Below, one piece after another: positions 34,813 to 44,352 of a stretch of DNA of 64,000 bases. The notes below the pieces were generated by a model, which saw only the letters and a list, made by a program, of their open reading frames with translations, was not told where the DNA came from and made no database searches. The position numbers and the translations under genes are program-made. This stretch comes from JAPPHA01 sp964291635 (GTDB lineage Bacteria > Pseudomonadota > Alphaproteobacteria > Rhodobacterales > Rhodobacteraceae). Every line of letters starts with the position of its first letter. Positions within the stretch are counted from its first letter, which is position 1. The DNA lies in NCBI GenBank assembly GCA_964291635.2, contig OZ219892.1, positions 248,001 to 312,000 on the forward strand, written 5' to 3'.

Positions 34813-36111
34813 TCACATCATCGTGTTTGGAAGCCACATCACCAAACCGGGAAAGGCCACCAGTAGGCCTATCGTCAAGATATCCAACAAAATAAAGACA
34901 GAGCATCCTTTGAAGATATCCTGAATGCGCACGGAAGGTGGTGCGATCCCCTTAATTACAAACACATGGAGCCCCATGGGTGGCGTTATATTCCCCAGTT
35001 CGGAAATCTTGACAAAGATGATACCGAACCAAATGGGATCGAAGCCTAGTGTCACTACGGTCGGCAACACCACGGGCAGCGTAATCACCAGCATCGATGT
35101 CGGATCCAGAAACATGCCAAGCGGGACGTAGAATGCGAGGATGACGAGCAGGGTACCGTAAGGTCCCAATGGCCAAGCTGTAATGGATTCCGCAATGTTG
35201 GCGGCGACACCTGTTGTAGCAATGAAACGGCCAAAGACGAATGCGCCGAGCAATAGGAGGAAGATTGTGGCCGTTGTCCGCGCTCCCTCAAAGAAACTAT
35301 GTTGGATATTGGCCCACCGGTTGGGCACAAGCATCAACATCCCGAATGCAACCACCGCGCCGGCGCCGGCCGCCTCCGTGACCGTGACAATGCCGCTGTA
35401 GATTCCTCCGACAATCGTAAGGACCAGCGCAAATACTCCCCACGCCTTGTAGACGGCCTGGAATCTCTCCCGCCAACTGAACGAACTAAAGGTTCTCGGT
35501 GCTTCTTGTGGGTTAACCAGCACGTATACATAGATGCCGCCCATATAGACGGCGGCAGACAGGAGACCGGGAATCAACCCGGCAATGAACAGCCTACCGA
35601 CCGATTGCTCCGTGAGGATTGCATACAAGACTAACATCCCGCTCGGCGGAATTAGCATTCCGAGTGTGCCTGCGGCTGCGATGGTACCGGTGCTCAACGC
35701 GTCCGAGTGTCCAAAGCGCTTCATTTCGGGGAGGCTGATACGTCCCACTGTCAGCGACGTGGCGATGCTGGAGCCGGAACAGGCGCCGAAAAGGGCACAG
35801 GCGCCCACGGTCGCGATTGCCATTCCGCCGCGAAATTGGCCAAGCCAACGGTGGGCAAGGTCAAAGGCGTTTTGTGCAACGCCGGATCTTAAGGCTAAGG
35901 CACCGGTGAGCAAGAAAAGTGGCAGAATGATGAGTGGGTAATTCGCCGTCTGTTCGTAAACGATCCTCGGGAGGATCTTTACCGCTACTTCGAAGCCCAG
36001 CACAAAACCAAAACCGAGAAAGCCGACCAGCAGCATGGCGAAACCAATTGGCAGTCTGGCGGCCAGCAAGGCTAGAAGAAGGACATAAAAGAGAACTAGC
36101 CAAATCTCCAT
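34813..36111 (-). CDS. dctM: TRAP transporter large permease DctM
   Basis: 432 residues, about twelve hydrophobic helices. LPIGFAMLLVGFLGF near the N-terminus, GACSGSSIATSLTVG, IPPSGMLVLYAILTEQSVG and the C-terminal NITPPMGLHVFV are DctM signatures. It forms the Na+-driven membrane channel of a tripartite periplasmic transporter with the DctQ and DctP proteins upstream on the same strand. The start at 36111 follows AAGGCGAGGT. Confidence 0.93.
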   Translation of the reverse strand: MEIWLVLFYVLLLALLAARLPIGFAMLLVGFLGFGFVLGFEVAVKILPRIVYEQTANYPLIILPLFLLTGALALRSGVAQNAFDLAHRWLGQFRGGMAIATVGACALFGACSGSSIATSLTVGRISLPEMKRFGHSDALSTGTIAAAGTLGMLIPPSGMLVLYAILTEQSVGRLFIAGLIPGLLSAAVYMGGIYVYVLVNPQEAPRTFSSFSWRERFQAVYKAWGVFALVLTIVGGIYSGIVTVTEAAGAGAVVAFGMLMLVPNRWANIQHSFFEGARTTATIFLLLLGAFVFGRFIATTGVAANIAESITAWPLGPYGTLLVILAFYVPLGMFLDPTSMLVITLPVVLPTVVTLGFDPIWFGIIFVKISELGNITPPMGLHVFVIKGIAPPSVRIQDIFKGCSVFILLDILTIGLLVAFPGLVMWLPNTMM

Positions 36112-36213
36112 GTACCTCGCCTTACTTATTAGGTCCGGGCATCGATAGCCCGTTGAGTGGAAAACCGCAGAAATCGTCGCACGACGACAGTTTTTTATTG
36201 ACTTGGACGTGTA

Positions 36214-36753
36214 TTAGACGTCGATTGGAAGCTTGGCCTCGTCTTGTAACGTCTTTGTAGGTGGATGACCACGAAGGTGATTTATCTTGCCGGCCAATTG
36301 TACCGCGAGCACAAAGCCCATATAGGCGCAACCGATCGGTATGATCGTCTTTGACCAGTAGAGCGGAAACGCGGCAGCGCCGGCGGCGAACTCACGGATC
36401 GCCCATGAACGCAACGCATAAAATGTCGAGCCATACGCCAACACAGCGGTTATCACTATAGCCAGCACCAGCATCACAATCTCAAGGACGAACCCTACTC
36501 GTCTCGGTAGAAACCGTGAGACGACATCGACCGCGACATGGCTCCCCGTCCACTGCGCAGCTCCAAGACCGAAGAAAACGACCGCGACAAGAAGCAGTTC
36601 ACTGAGTTCGAAAAGGCCGTAGATCGGACGGCGAAGGCCCCGACCAACCGTGTCTGCGAGGGTACTAACGCATATGAACGCTATGACGCTGGAGGCAATA
36701 ACGGTCAAAACGCGGTTCGCGCGTTCGACCCATGACGTCAGCGTGATCAGCAT
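36214..36753 (-). CDS. dctQ: TRAP transporter small permease DctQ
   Basis: 179 residues with four hydrophobic helices, DTVGRGLRRPIYGLFELSEL after the first helix and FGLGAAQWTGSHVAVDV after the second, the standard DctQ pattern. It pairs with DctM in the inner membrane. Spacing: 102 bases to dctM and 92 bases from dctP. Confidence 0.88.
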   Translation of the reverse strand: MLITLTSWVERANRVLTVIASSVIAFICVSTLADTVGRGLRRPIYGLFELSELLLVAVVFFGLGAAQWTGSHVAVDVVSRFLPRRVGFVLEIVMLVLAIVITAVLAYGSTFYALRSWAIREFAAGAAAFPLYWSKTIIPIGCAYMGFVLAVQLAGKINHLRGHPPTKTLQDEAKLPIDV

Positions 36754-36845
36754 ACTGCGAAATAGAAGCGCTTTGGTGCAGACCGGTCGTTAGGGCTCGC
36801 ACAGGGCCGCAAGTCGGCCGCGGGCACCATGCGAGCCCACGGCGA

Positions 36846-37925
36846 TCAGTTCACAGGATCAGAGAACATGAACCGGATGGTAGTAAGATCATATTGATCC
36901 GTTAGCTCACGAAAACGCTTGAGCGCCTCGCGCGCCGGAATGCCTGTTGCCTCGACGTCATTGACTTGGGCCTCGACGACCTCATCAACCTTCATCGCGT
37001 CGTACCAGGCTCGGTACTCCTCGGCACTGAAGCGCAGGAACTCTATGTTCTGGTCATTGAGTATTGCGTGGATCGCGGCGTCCGATTCCAGTGCGTGTTG
37101 TGCAGTACGAATGATGTACTCCCACCGCATCTCCTCGAGGAGCGCCTTCAGATCGTCAGGCAGACTGTCGAATTTATCCTTGTTCATCACCAAATGACCC
37201 ATGCCGAATGGCCCAACGCGCGGATCAACGACTTGCTTGCAGTGACCGCAAAAAATCCCGACCCCGCCTATTGGGATTTCGGAAAACCCGTCGATGATGC
37301 CACCGCGCATAGACTGTTCGATATCGACGGCGCTCATCTGTACCGGAACCGATCCGGCGTTGCTGATTCCGCTGCCCCATATCTTGCCAGGGGCACGGAG
37401 CTTCAATCCCGCCAATCCATCGGGCCCAGTAATTGGCTCGCTCAGGCCAATTCCCATTGCACCCGAAGTATTCTTGAAGAGTAATACAACGTTATTCTTC
37501 GTGAAATCCTCACGTGCGGGCGCCCATGTTTCATAGAGCTTCGTCTGGGCCTTTGCAGACGAGTCGACGTTGGAGGTAAGGAACGGCATGTTGAGGAGCG
37601 TTTGGATGGGCTGAGCGGCCGGCGTATAAGCGGGTGAATTCCAAACTATGTCAACCGAACCGTCGCCGGCTGCACCCAGCAACTCGTCCGCACCAAACAA
37701 GGCCCCGCCCCAGGTACGGGGTTCTATTTTGATACGACCCCCGCTCCTTTTTTCAACCGCATCCAACCAATCCTTGGTGTTCTGCATGAACGGTATGTCC
37801 GGGACGTATGTGGTGAAACTGAGCGTGATGACTTCCTGCGCTCTTAGTGTGTGCCCAGCTGTCATCAGCACCAGTGGAAGCGCCATTAGGCAACTCCGGG
37901 CGAACAATAAAAATCTGCTTTTCAT
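36846..37925 (-). CDS. dctP: TRAP transporter substrate-binding protein DctP
   Basis: 359 residues. A signal peptide (MKSRFLLFARSCLMALPLVL to about residue 29) precedes a periplasmic binding domain with the family pattern: WLDAVEKRSGGRIKIEPRTW, GLKLRAPGKIWGSGISNAGS (the ligand-carboxylate Arg region) and GIIDGFSEIPIGGVGIFC. GGAGGAATCACGAA precedes the ATG. The ligand is unknown; TRAP systems usually bind carboxylates. First gene of the dctP-dctQ-dctM operon. Confidence 0.9.
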   Translation of the reverse strand: MKSRFLLFARSCLMALPLVLMTAGHTLRAQEVITLSFTTYVPDIPFMQNTKDWLDAVEKRSGGRIKIEPRTWGGALFGADELLGAAGDGSVDIVWNSPAYTPAAQPIQTLLNMPFLTSNVDSSAKAQTKLYETWAPAREDFTKNNVVLLFKNTSGAMGIGLSEPITGPDGLAGLKLRAPGKIWGSGISNAGSVPVQMSAVDIEQSMRGGIIDGFSEIPIGGVGIFCGHCKQVVDPRVGPFGMGHLVMNKDKFDSLPDDLKALLEEMRWEYIIRTAQHALESDAAIHAILNDQNIEFLRFSAEEYRAWYDAMKVDEVVEAQVNDVEATGIPAREALKRFRELTDQYDLTTIRFMFSDPVN

Positions 37926-38340
37926 TTCGTGATTCCTCCCCAGGGTTGTCCTGTCTCCGTGACAGGTTTCAAAATCGGTTTAGAGATGTCTCCCCCGCGA
38001 AACCTCCCGGGCTTTGCGAGGCTTCCGATGATCGCCGGGTCCATGGGACCCGCATTGAAATATGCGCTGCCCAACTTTGCTCCGACACTTCGTCACATCG
38101 TGTGGCCAGTTCGCGGTTTTCGCACGGCGCCGGATTAACACTCGTACGGGCTGCCCACGGAGATTGGAATTTCTAAACCAAACCCCCAGCATCCACTAGA
38201 GAAGGCACACACGGTTTAAGAATAAAGCCACGATTAGCATAAGGATAGGGATAGGGATTGTCAATTGTAACGGAGAGGCATTTGCGGGACGTGATTCCGG
38301 TTTGGCGCGAATTTAGGGGATCGAGGTCTTAAAAGCGAAT
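37926..38340. other. Upstream region of TRAP operon
   Basis: About 415 bases without a convincing gene. It should contain the dctP promoter. Near 38240 there is a short repeat of AAGGATAGGGATAGGGATTG. Confidence 0.45.
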
Positions 38341-38608
38341 CACGCGGCGAGGATTGGAGCCCGGTTGTCGTTAGCGGTTGCGGGCGGCTTCCATTGCTGC
38401 CAACTCCTGGCCAGCGTGGACCAAGCCCGGTCGAAGCGACCGGACTTGAGCAGCGTCCGAAATGTCGGGACGCCCTGGCCACCGTCACGCCCCCAGCGCT
38501 GGCCGGACCTCTTCAGCCGCTGGGTCACAAGCATCCGATTCCCGCTTTCGACCGCACCCGAGCGGATTGGGTAGCCTGCATCGGCAACTTAGCTGTAGTT
38601 CATGCGTT
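38341..38608 (-). pseudogene. ISKra4-type transposase, C-terminal fragment
   Basis: Minus frame VADAGYPIRSGAVESGNRML then VTQRLKRSGQRWGRDGGQG, TFRTLLKSGRFDRAW and ANDNRAP matches the end of ISKra4-family transposases. An in-frame TAA lies just before VADAG where a Gln codon is expected, and the homology stops at the RIT-type end at 38609. The rest of the transposase is not found beyond it. Confidence 0.72.
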
Positions 38609-38671
38609 TTCTGTAATTGAAACATTCCGATTACAGAATGTTCCGAATGGAATTTAATGGGAACCAAAAAG
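38609..38671 (+). repeat. Solitary RIT-type left end
   Basis: TTCTGT, AAT, 12-nt spacer TGAAACATTCCG (38618-38629), ATT, ACAGAA, then 16 extra bases and TAATGGGAACCAAAAAG, which matches the RIT-B terminal repeat. No recombinase genes or opposite end follow, so this looks like a leftover end of a third RIT-A/B-like element. Confidence 0.65.
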
Positions 38672-38672
38672 C

Positions 38673-38873
38673 CTACGGGCGTTGGAATCGCAGCACCGGT
38701 CCCCGAGCATGCGCTGAAAAGGCGAGAAAGGACAGCAAATGCATGAAAAAACACGCGAATGCAGTTATGCGAATGTCGCTGTTCCGGTACATCAGGTTCT
38801 CGCCCGTCCGCCGGTCCGGCATGCGTTCGCAGGCCTGCCGCAAGATGTCCAGGTATCGCTCGAACCGCCTCAA
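38673..38873 (-). pseudogene. Transposase N-terminal fragment
   Basis: RRFERYLDILRQACERMPD then RRTGENLMYRNSDIRITAFA and FFMHLLSFLAF resembles the opening of a DDE transposase group that begins with a DRRTGKNTRY-type motif and SAFSVFF. Only about 60 residues remain, after which the frame runs into the RIT-type end. Confidence 0.45.
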
Positions 38874-39099
38874 GAACGCGCAGGAATCATGGAACGGGCG
38901 TGTTCGGGTATCCCCAAAATGCAGAAAACCGGCCCCGACCCCCCCTGCAAGTCACACGGACACGGACACCGGAACCCGTCACGGGAGGCGGAATTAGAAT
39001 TGTTCCAGACAGTCCGAAATATCGCCCATATTCAATGCTTCAGATCGGAAGAAAGTCAACATGAGAATCGCTGGGGCGGGGTGGACGATCAGGCCGGGA

Positions 39100-40011
39100 C
39101 TATAGGTCGGCCGGCCGCACACGGACACCGGCCAACTCCTCGAAAATCTCCATTATCGCCCAGTACTCCTGGTTGGCCAGGCCGCGCGCATCGCTGGCAA
39201 TGAAGGCTTGATTCATCGCGGAGCCAACGAGCAAAGGCACCGAGAGCTCTCGAGCGAGTTCCGTAGCCAGGGTGACGTCCTTCATAAGGGTATGTAACCC
39301 GGTCCGGGAAATGTTGCCGTCCGGCGGCACCGGGCTGAGCGTCATCGCATCTTCCACCAAAACGTCGAACCCACGGCTCGCTCCGCTGCTAACCTGAATC
39401 ACTTCCCGGAGGGTTTCCACACTGAGACCTGCTTTGACCCCGAGCACGAGGGCTTCGATCGCCGCGATTTGGTTGGAGGCCAAGGCCAGGTTGTTCACCA
39501 GCTTCACCGTTGTCCCGGCTCCGATCGGGCCCGCGTGGATGACCCGGCTCCCGAACGCCTCGAGCACCGGCATCGCCCTGGTCAGTGTTTCCGCATCCCC
39601 GCCGACCATGACTGTGAGCGAACCTTCCTCGCGCTGGGTGATGCCGCCGCTCACCGGCGCGTCCAACACGGCGACGTCCCGCTTGGCCGCCTGCGTTGCG
39701 ATTGCGCGTATTACCCTCGGACTGATCGTGCTGGTGTCGATGTAGATGTCGCCGGATTTGGCCCCGGCAAGCGCCCCATCGGGGCCGAGGGCCACTTCCT
39801 CGCTCGCTTGGTTGGAAGCGAGGGACACAAGCACGATATCCGAGGCCGCGGCGACCTCCCGCGCACTGGCAGCGTCCCGGGCGCCGTACTGGACCAGTTC
39901 TTGGACCGGCGGCTTGCGCAAATCGTTGACGGTGACCTCGAAACCCGCCTCCACAATATTGATGGCAAGGTGCTTGCCCATGCCGCCAAGCCCTATGAAA
40001 CCCACTTTCAT
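39100..40011 (-). CDS. 3-hydroxyisobutyrate dehydrogenase-like NAD(P) oxidoreductase
   Basis: 303 residues, beta-hydroxyacid dehydrogenase family. MKVGFIGLGGMGKHLAINIV gives the Rossmann GxGxxG; DAPVSGGITQREEGSLTVMV is the substrate-binding signature; the catalytic Lys lies in GTTVKLVNNLALASN. It oxidises a 3-hydroxy acid to the semialdehyde or ketone; the exact substrate is open. The ATG at 40011 follows ACGAGGGA; the longer frame to 40239 is not supported. It lies in the catabolic segment with a hydratase, acyl-CoA dehydrogenase and TRAP transporter. Confidence 0.88.
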   Translation of the reverse strand: MKVGFIGLGGMGKHLAINIVEAGFEVTVNDLRKPPVQELVQYGARDAASAREVAAASDIVLVSLASNQASEEVALGPDGALAGAKSGDIYIDTSTISPRVIRAIATQAAKRDVAVLDAPVSGGITQREEGSLTVMVGGDAETLTRAMPVLEAFGSRVIHAGPIGAGTTVKLVNNLALASNQIAAIEALVLGVKAGLSVETLREVIQVSSGASRGFDVLVEDAMTLSPVPPDGNISRTGLHTLMKDVTLATELARELSVPLLVGSAMNQAFIASDARGLANQEYWAIMEIFEELAGVRVRPADL

Positions 40012-40435
40012 TCCCTCGTACCCCTGAACCTGCCCGGGTTCTGTCAAAGCTGTTTTCAAGGCAAGTCCCCTTCCTACCAGACGGGAACTGTCAGCTTTCA
40101 TCCAAAGCGTCAAACTCCCGGATTCCCTCTCCCCGCAACGATGCCCCCCCGGGCCTCGTCGCAACCAACGGCTACTGGACCCCGGTAAACCATGCGACGA
40201 GGCAGCCCCGATCCATTCGGCAGAAGCGACCCTTTCCACTATGGTTTACGAACGGGGGCCCAAGTGATCACCTGGCCAGACGCAGTCTACCCCTGTGCCA
40301 CCTCCTCAACAGCGCCGGCGCCTTCATGCTTAGAACCAACGGCTGTTCAATGCGGATCGTGGTCGCTGGCCACGGACAGATCGGAGTGGCATCCTTGCCC
40401 CGCACAGTGATCTCGCTCTATCGCGTTCGAGCGTC
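40012..40435. other. Intergenic, nothing recognised
   Basis: About 420 bases between the dehydrogenase and the hydratase genes, both on the minus strand. No gene-like frame. Confidence 0.45.
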
Positions 40436-41245
40436 TCACGCTTCGAACCTTATTCGCACCTCGCCAATGTCGCCGTACCGGATCACGGTCTCCACGCCCG
40501 GCACTGCAGCAACCGGCTCATGCGGGCTGCCGGTGGAGATAACCTGGTCGGCAAGAAATCCTAAGCCGCGCCGGGATAGCTCGTTTGCCGCCCAATGCAG
40601 CGACGCGTACAACTCGCCCAAGCTACAGCGCTTCGCACCCTCCCAAGGCGGCCCGCTGGCCATTTCGCCGTCCAGGTACAAGCCGACCGGCAGCGTGGCT
40701 AGGTCGAGGGACTGCCATCCCTCGATCACATCCCCGATGACGAAGGCGCCGGCACACGCATTGTCGGCATTCGCCTGGGGCATGGTTAGATCGAAGGGAT
40801 GCACGCCCCAACGGGTATCGACCACATCAATGGTCATGAGGACTGCGCTGACCGCATCGCGCACCTCCGCTTCACTGTAAGGAGGGTCACGGGGTGGCAG
40901 ATCCCGGCCCAGCCGAAACGCGAACTCGCCCTCGACCATTGGGGCGTTGCGGAACTCGGCCAGGCGGAAGTGGGCCGGACTGTCCCTGGTAAATTCGCGG
41001 TACAAACGTCCGAGAAAAGGAGGATGATCCACTCCTTGGAACTGCATGATGGCGCGGCTGGTCCCGCCAATCTTCCACCCGAAGAGTTCGTAGTCCAACC
41101 GTTCATTCAGAGCGTCTTGGATCTGATACGCTTCCCTCAGATCTACCGGTATCAGCTCTGCGGCCATTTGCGGCACGCTTCCACCTTTTCGCCATGCCAC
41201 GGCCAATGCGTCGGCGACCATCTCAAGGTTGCTCTGCGAATTCAT
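40436..41245 (-). CDS. 2-keto-4-pentenoate hydratase-type enzyme
   Basis: 269 residues from MNSQSNLEMVADALAVAWRK (ATG at 41245; an upstream ATG at 41335 gives a 30-residue extension without homology). FGWKIGGTSRAIMQFQGVDH, the acidic metal site APMVEGEFAFRLGRDL and GPPWEGAKRCSLGELYASLH follow the MhpD/HpaH hydratase fold of the fumarylacetoacetase superfamily. Members hydrate 2-hydroxypenta-2,4-dienoates in meta-cleavage pathways or decarboxylate related oxo acids. Substrate not predictable. Confidence 0.8.
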   Translation of the reverse strand: MNSQSNLEMVADALAVAWRKGGSVPQMAAELIPVDLREAYQIQDALNERLDYELFGWKIGGTSRAIMQFQGVDHPPFLGRLYREFTRDSPAHFRLAEFRNAPMVEGEFAFRLGRDLPPRDPPYSEAEVRDAVSAVLMTIDVVDTRWGVHPFDLTMPQANADNACAGAFVIGDVIEGWQSLDLATLPVGLYLDGEMASGPPWEGAKRCSLGELYASLHWAANELSRRGLGFLADQVISTGSPHEPVAAVPGVETVIRYGDIGEVRIRFEA

Positions 41246-41503
41246 CGGTTTCGGTTGTGGTTCAGTAGCTGCTTCAGTCGGTCTCTGTCCATCAGTGGCC
41301 CTCCTGTCGGGACAAGGAATTCTATCGTCCCTCATCCTGGAGTAGTATTTCGCGCCGCCGCTGAATCTCAGCAGCCAGCGGTGAAGAGACCATTTACCCC
41401 ATCTGTCTCTGCCCGTTGGGCGAGGGCAAGAATTTCAAAAACCGCGGTGGTCTCGACTTGCGCCGCATCCGGATCACAGGCGCAACGGCTCTGGCGCCTT
41501 CCG

Positions 41504-41581
41504 TCAAGAACGCGCGTACCATGCTTGGCGGATGCCGCCCGTACTGCCGGTGATGATCGCAACATTCCTGTCAAACTCCAT
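41504..41581 (-). pseudogene. Short-chain dehydrogenase, N-terminal remnant
   Basis: From ATG at 41581: MEFDRNVAIITGSTGGIRQA, a classic SDR NAD-binding start (TGxxxGI), with a stop after 25 codons. The upstream spacing (17 bases after the acyl-CoA dehydrogenase stop) suggests it was the next gene in that operon. The rest of the enzyme has been deleted or frameshifted beyond recognition. Confidence 0.6.
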
Positions 41582-41597
41582 CCCGACTTTCCCCTCC

Positions 41598-42860
41598 TCA
41601 CCACAGGTCATACTTCTGCAGCTCAGCGCGCCCCACCACCATGTGATGGACTTCGTCCGGACCGTCCGCGTAACGCAGATGACGGATATCGATGTACAGA
41701 TCCGCGAGTGGCGTCCAGTGGGAAATGCCGATCGCACCATGCATCTGCATTGATGCGTCGACGATCTCGATGGTTTTTTCCGGCACCATCGCCTTGACGG
41801 CACTGACGTAAACGCGCGCCTCTTTGTTACCCAGCACATCCATCGCCTTGGCCGCCTGCAGTACGGAGAGCCTCATTGCATCAATTTCGATTCGAGCGCG
41901 GGAAATCACTTCGAGGTTCTTGCCGAGCTTGGCAATCGGTCTGCCGAACGCGACTCGGGTTGCCGCTCGCTTGACCATCAGTTCGAGCGCCAGCTCCGCT
42001 TTGCCAACCGCGCGCATGCAGTGGTGGATCCGGCCCGGGCCGAGTCGCAATTGCGAAATTTCAAAACCGCGGCCTTCGCCGAACAGAATGTTTTCTTTCG
42101 GTACTCGGACATTGTTCAAACGCAGGTGCATATGCCCGCGCGGGGCGTGATCAACTCCGAATAGCTGCATGCCCTCGACGATTTCGACACCGGGTGTGTC
42201 CTTGGGCACCAGGATCTGCGACTGCTGTTTGTGTGGCGCGGCATCGGGGCTCGTCTTCACCATGACGATCAGAACTTTGCAACGTGGATCGCCTGCCCCG
42301 CTTATCCAGTACTTCTCGCCATTGATCACCCACTCGTCACCTTCAAGTACGGCGCTGGTGCTAATGTTTCGCGCATCAGACGACGGCAGGTCAGGTTCGG
42401 TCATGGCATAGGCGGAGCGAATTTCACCATTCAACAACGGTTCCAACCACTGTTTCTTCTGTTCCGGTGTTCCGACTCGCTCAAGCACCTCCATATTGCC
42501 GGTATCGGGCGCCATGCAATTCAGCGTCTCGGAGGTATGCAGATGCGAGCCGACATCAGACCTGCCGAGTTCCCCCGCAATATAGGCGTAATCGAGATTC
42601 GTAAGGCTGCTGCCGTAATCTGAGTTGGGCAAGAAGAAATTCCACAGGCCTGCTTCCCGAGCCTTTTGCTTGGCACCATCAAGCAGCTCGAGCTGGCGTG
42701 GATGCCATTCCCAGTGATCAGGCCGCTGCGCGTGCAGCGTATCGAATTCCTCCCGGATCGGCTCGACGTTCTCCGCAATATGGTTTTTTACCGCGTCCAT
42801 TAACGGCTGCGCTTTGGAGGACATCGCCAGGTTGAAGAGTTCGTGGTTCAGTTCGGGCAT
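41598..42860 (-). CDS. Acyl-CoA dehydrogenase family protein
   Basis: 420 residues, somewhat long as in the ACAD10/11-like group. IRSAYAMTEPDLPSSDARNI (FAD/substrate loop), WVINGEKYWISGAGDPRCK, HMHLRLNNVRVPKENILFGE and QMHGAIGISHWTPLADLYID (C-terminal FAD-binding) are typical. The likely catalytic base lies near the C-terminal helices. GGAGAAGGAA precedes the ATG. It oxidises an acyl-CoA to the enoyl-CoA in the cytoplasm. The APH-like protein at 53548 commonly accompanies such enzymes in other bacteria. Confidence 0.9.
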   Translation of the reverse strand: MPELNHELFNLAMSSKAQPLMDAVKNHIAENVEPIREEFDTLHAQRPDHWEWHPRQLELLDGAKQKAREAGLWNFFLPNSDYGSSLTNLDYAYIAGELGRSDVGSHLHTSETLNCMAPDTGNMEVLERVGTPEQKKQWLEPLLNGEIRSAYAMTEPDLPSSDARNISTSAVLEGDEWVINGEKYWISGAGDPRCKVLIVMVKTSPDAAPHKQQSQILVPKDTPGVEIVEGMQLFGVDHAPRGHMHLRLNNVRVPKENILFGEGRGFEISQLRLGPGRIHHCMRAVGKAELALELMVKRAATRVAFGRPIAKLGKNLEVISRARIEIDAMRLSVLQAAKAMDVLGNKEARVYVSAVKAMVPEKTIEIVDASMQMHGAIGISHWTPLADLYIDIRHLRYADGPDEVHHMVVGRAELQKYDLW

Positions 42861-42916
42861 TTCCTTCTCCCGGTGGTTTCTTCCCAGAATCGCTGCGTGC
42901 CGGTGTCTACCGACGG

Positions 42917-44233
42917 TCAGTTCGCCGACACCATAACGATGTATCCGAACAGATCGCGCAGTCGCTTTGCGCCGGAGCCAGCGGCGTGCCGGTGTCGTCG
43001 CCAAGGGTTTGTCACGAAATCACCGCAACGGTTTCGGGGGGGTGGAAGCAATGTGTAGTTCCAGTCGCCATGGAAGTCGGCGCGCCGGACATCCAGGGCG
43101 GCCATCTCCGATTTGCTGATCTTGATACCGGTCGGGTAGTCGGTCGTGTCCCGGTCACAATAGACCTTCAGTCCCGTGCCGGTCGTGGTGGAGCCGATCA
43201 AGTTGATGATGGTTGTGAGGCTGTACAGCGGTTTGCCACGCCAGTTCTGGGTGATGAAGGAGAAGAGCTTGTGCTCTATCCGGTTCCACTTGTTCGTGCC
43301 GGGCGGCAGCTGGCACTCGCTGGTCTCGATGCCGAGTTCGCGTGCGAGTTTCTGCAACTCCACCTTCCGCAACCGGACGCGGTTCCCGTTGGAGCCACCG
43401 CAGTCGGCGGTGATGAGCAGATTCCGGGCCTCGGGGTAGTGCTCCTTCCCAAGGTGGTGCCACCAGCGCCGGATGCTCTCGACCGCGAACGCGGCCGTGT
43501 CGGAACTGACCCCGACATTGACCCAGCCCACGTTGTTGATCACGTCATAGACCCCGTAGGGGATCGCCTTGCCGAGTTCCTTGTCGGCGAAGTCATGGAC
43601 ACGGACCTCCTCGGGAGACCCTTTTGGCCGCCACTCACGGCCCGAATTCTTGAAATCCCCCACCAGTTCCTTCTTCTTCGTGTCCACGGAGATCACCGGC
43701 TGTCCGTCCTCCGCAAACGCCGCGACCTGATCGTTGATGTGGTGGAACTGCGCATCCCGGTCCGGATGGTCCGTGCCCTCCCGGGTCTTCACGTTCCCCT
43801 GGAGCGTGTAGCCCTGCCGCTTCAGGAGCCGGCCCACAAGGGTATGGGACACGGAGAAACCCTGGTCGGAAAGCGCATCGGAAATGTGACGCAGGCTCTT
43901 CGAAACCCACCGCAGCGGACGTTCGGGGTCTCCGCGCACCGCCGGTTCCACAAGTGCATCAAGCGCCTCCTCAAGGCCGTCCTGAACCTCGACCGCAGGC
44001 TTGCGACCCCCGCCGGGACGGCGGACACGGCCCGAGGGCTCCGGTTCCTCCCCGAGTTCCGCAAGACCACGGTAAATGGTCGAACGCGCAACCCCCGTCG
44101 CCGTTGAGACCTGGGTTACACCGCCACGGCCAAGGGGCAGGGTCTCGGACGCAACAAACAATCGGAGGCTCTTCTCATCCAGATGCGGCGACAGGGCCTC
44201 GAAACGACGCCGGACGCTTTCGATCGTATCCAT
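42917..44233 (-). CDS. ISAzo13-family transposase
   Basis: 438 residues from MDTIESVRRRFEALSPHLDE (ATG at 44233; 44251 also possible). Family blocks: GVTQVSTATGVARSTIYRGL, FSVSHTLVGRLLKRQGYTLQ, PVISVDTKKKELVGDFKNSG (DDE Asp), LLITADCGGSNGNRVRLRK (second Asp) and NRIEHKLFSFITQNWRG (Glu). The last 35 residues after DFHGDWNYTL look atypical, so the gene may read past its usual stop. Terminal inverted repeats were not identified. It separates the acyl-CoA dehydrogenase from the MaoC gene. Confidence 0.87.
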   Translation of the reverse strand: MDTIESVRRRFEALSPHLDEKSLRLFVASETLPLGRGGVTQVSTATGVARSTIYRGLAELGEEPEPSGRVRRPGGGRKPAVEVQDGLEEALDALVEPAVRGDPERPLRWVSKSLRHISDALSDQGFSVSHTLVGRLLKRQGYTLQGNVKTREGTDHPDRDAQFHHINDQVAAFAEDGQPVISVDTKKKELVGDFKNSGREWRPKGSPEEVRVHDFADKELGKAIPYGVYDVINNVGWVNVGVSSDTAAFAVESIRRWWHHLGKEHYPEARNLLITADCGGSNGNRVRLRKVELQKLARELGIETSECQLPPGTNKWNRIEHKLFSFITQNWRGKPLYSLTTIINLIGSTTTGTGLKVYCDRDTTDYPTGIKISKSEMAALDVRRADFHGDWNYTLLPPPRNRCGDFVTNPWRRHRHAAGSGAKRLRDLFGYIVMVSAN

Positions 44234-44352
44234 GCCGCGAGTGAATCTCATTTTGATTCCAGGGGGAATCCCTCAGCGATAAAACAATTCGCCGGTTTCG
44301 CAACGAGCCCTAAGCGGCCAATTTCAGGTCAGGACCAATATCGTGCCCAGGC

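Noticed and set aside
42986..44107. 373-codon plus-strand frame
   Set aside because: Antisense shadow of the ISAzo13-type transposase.
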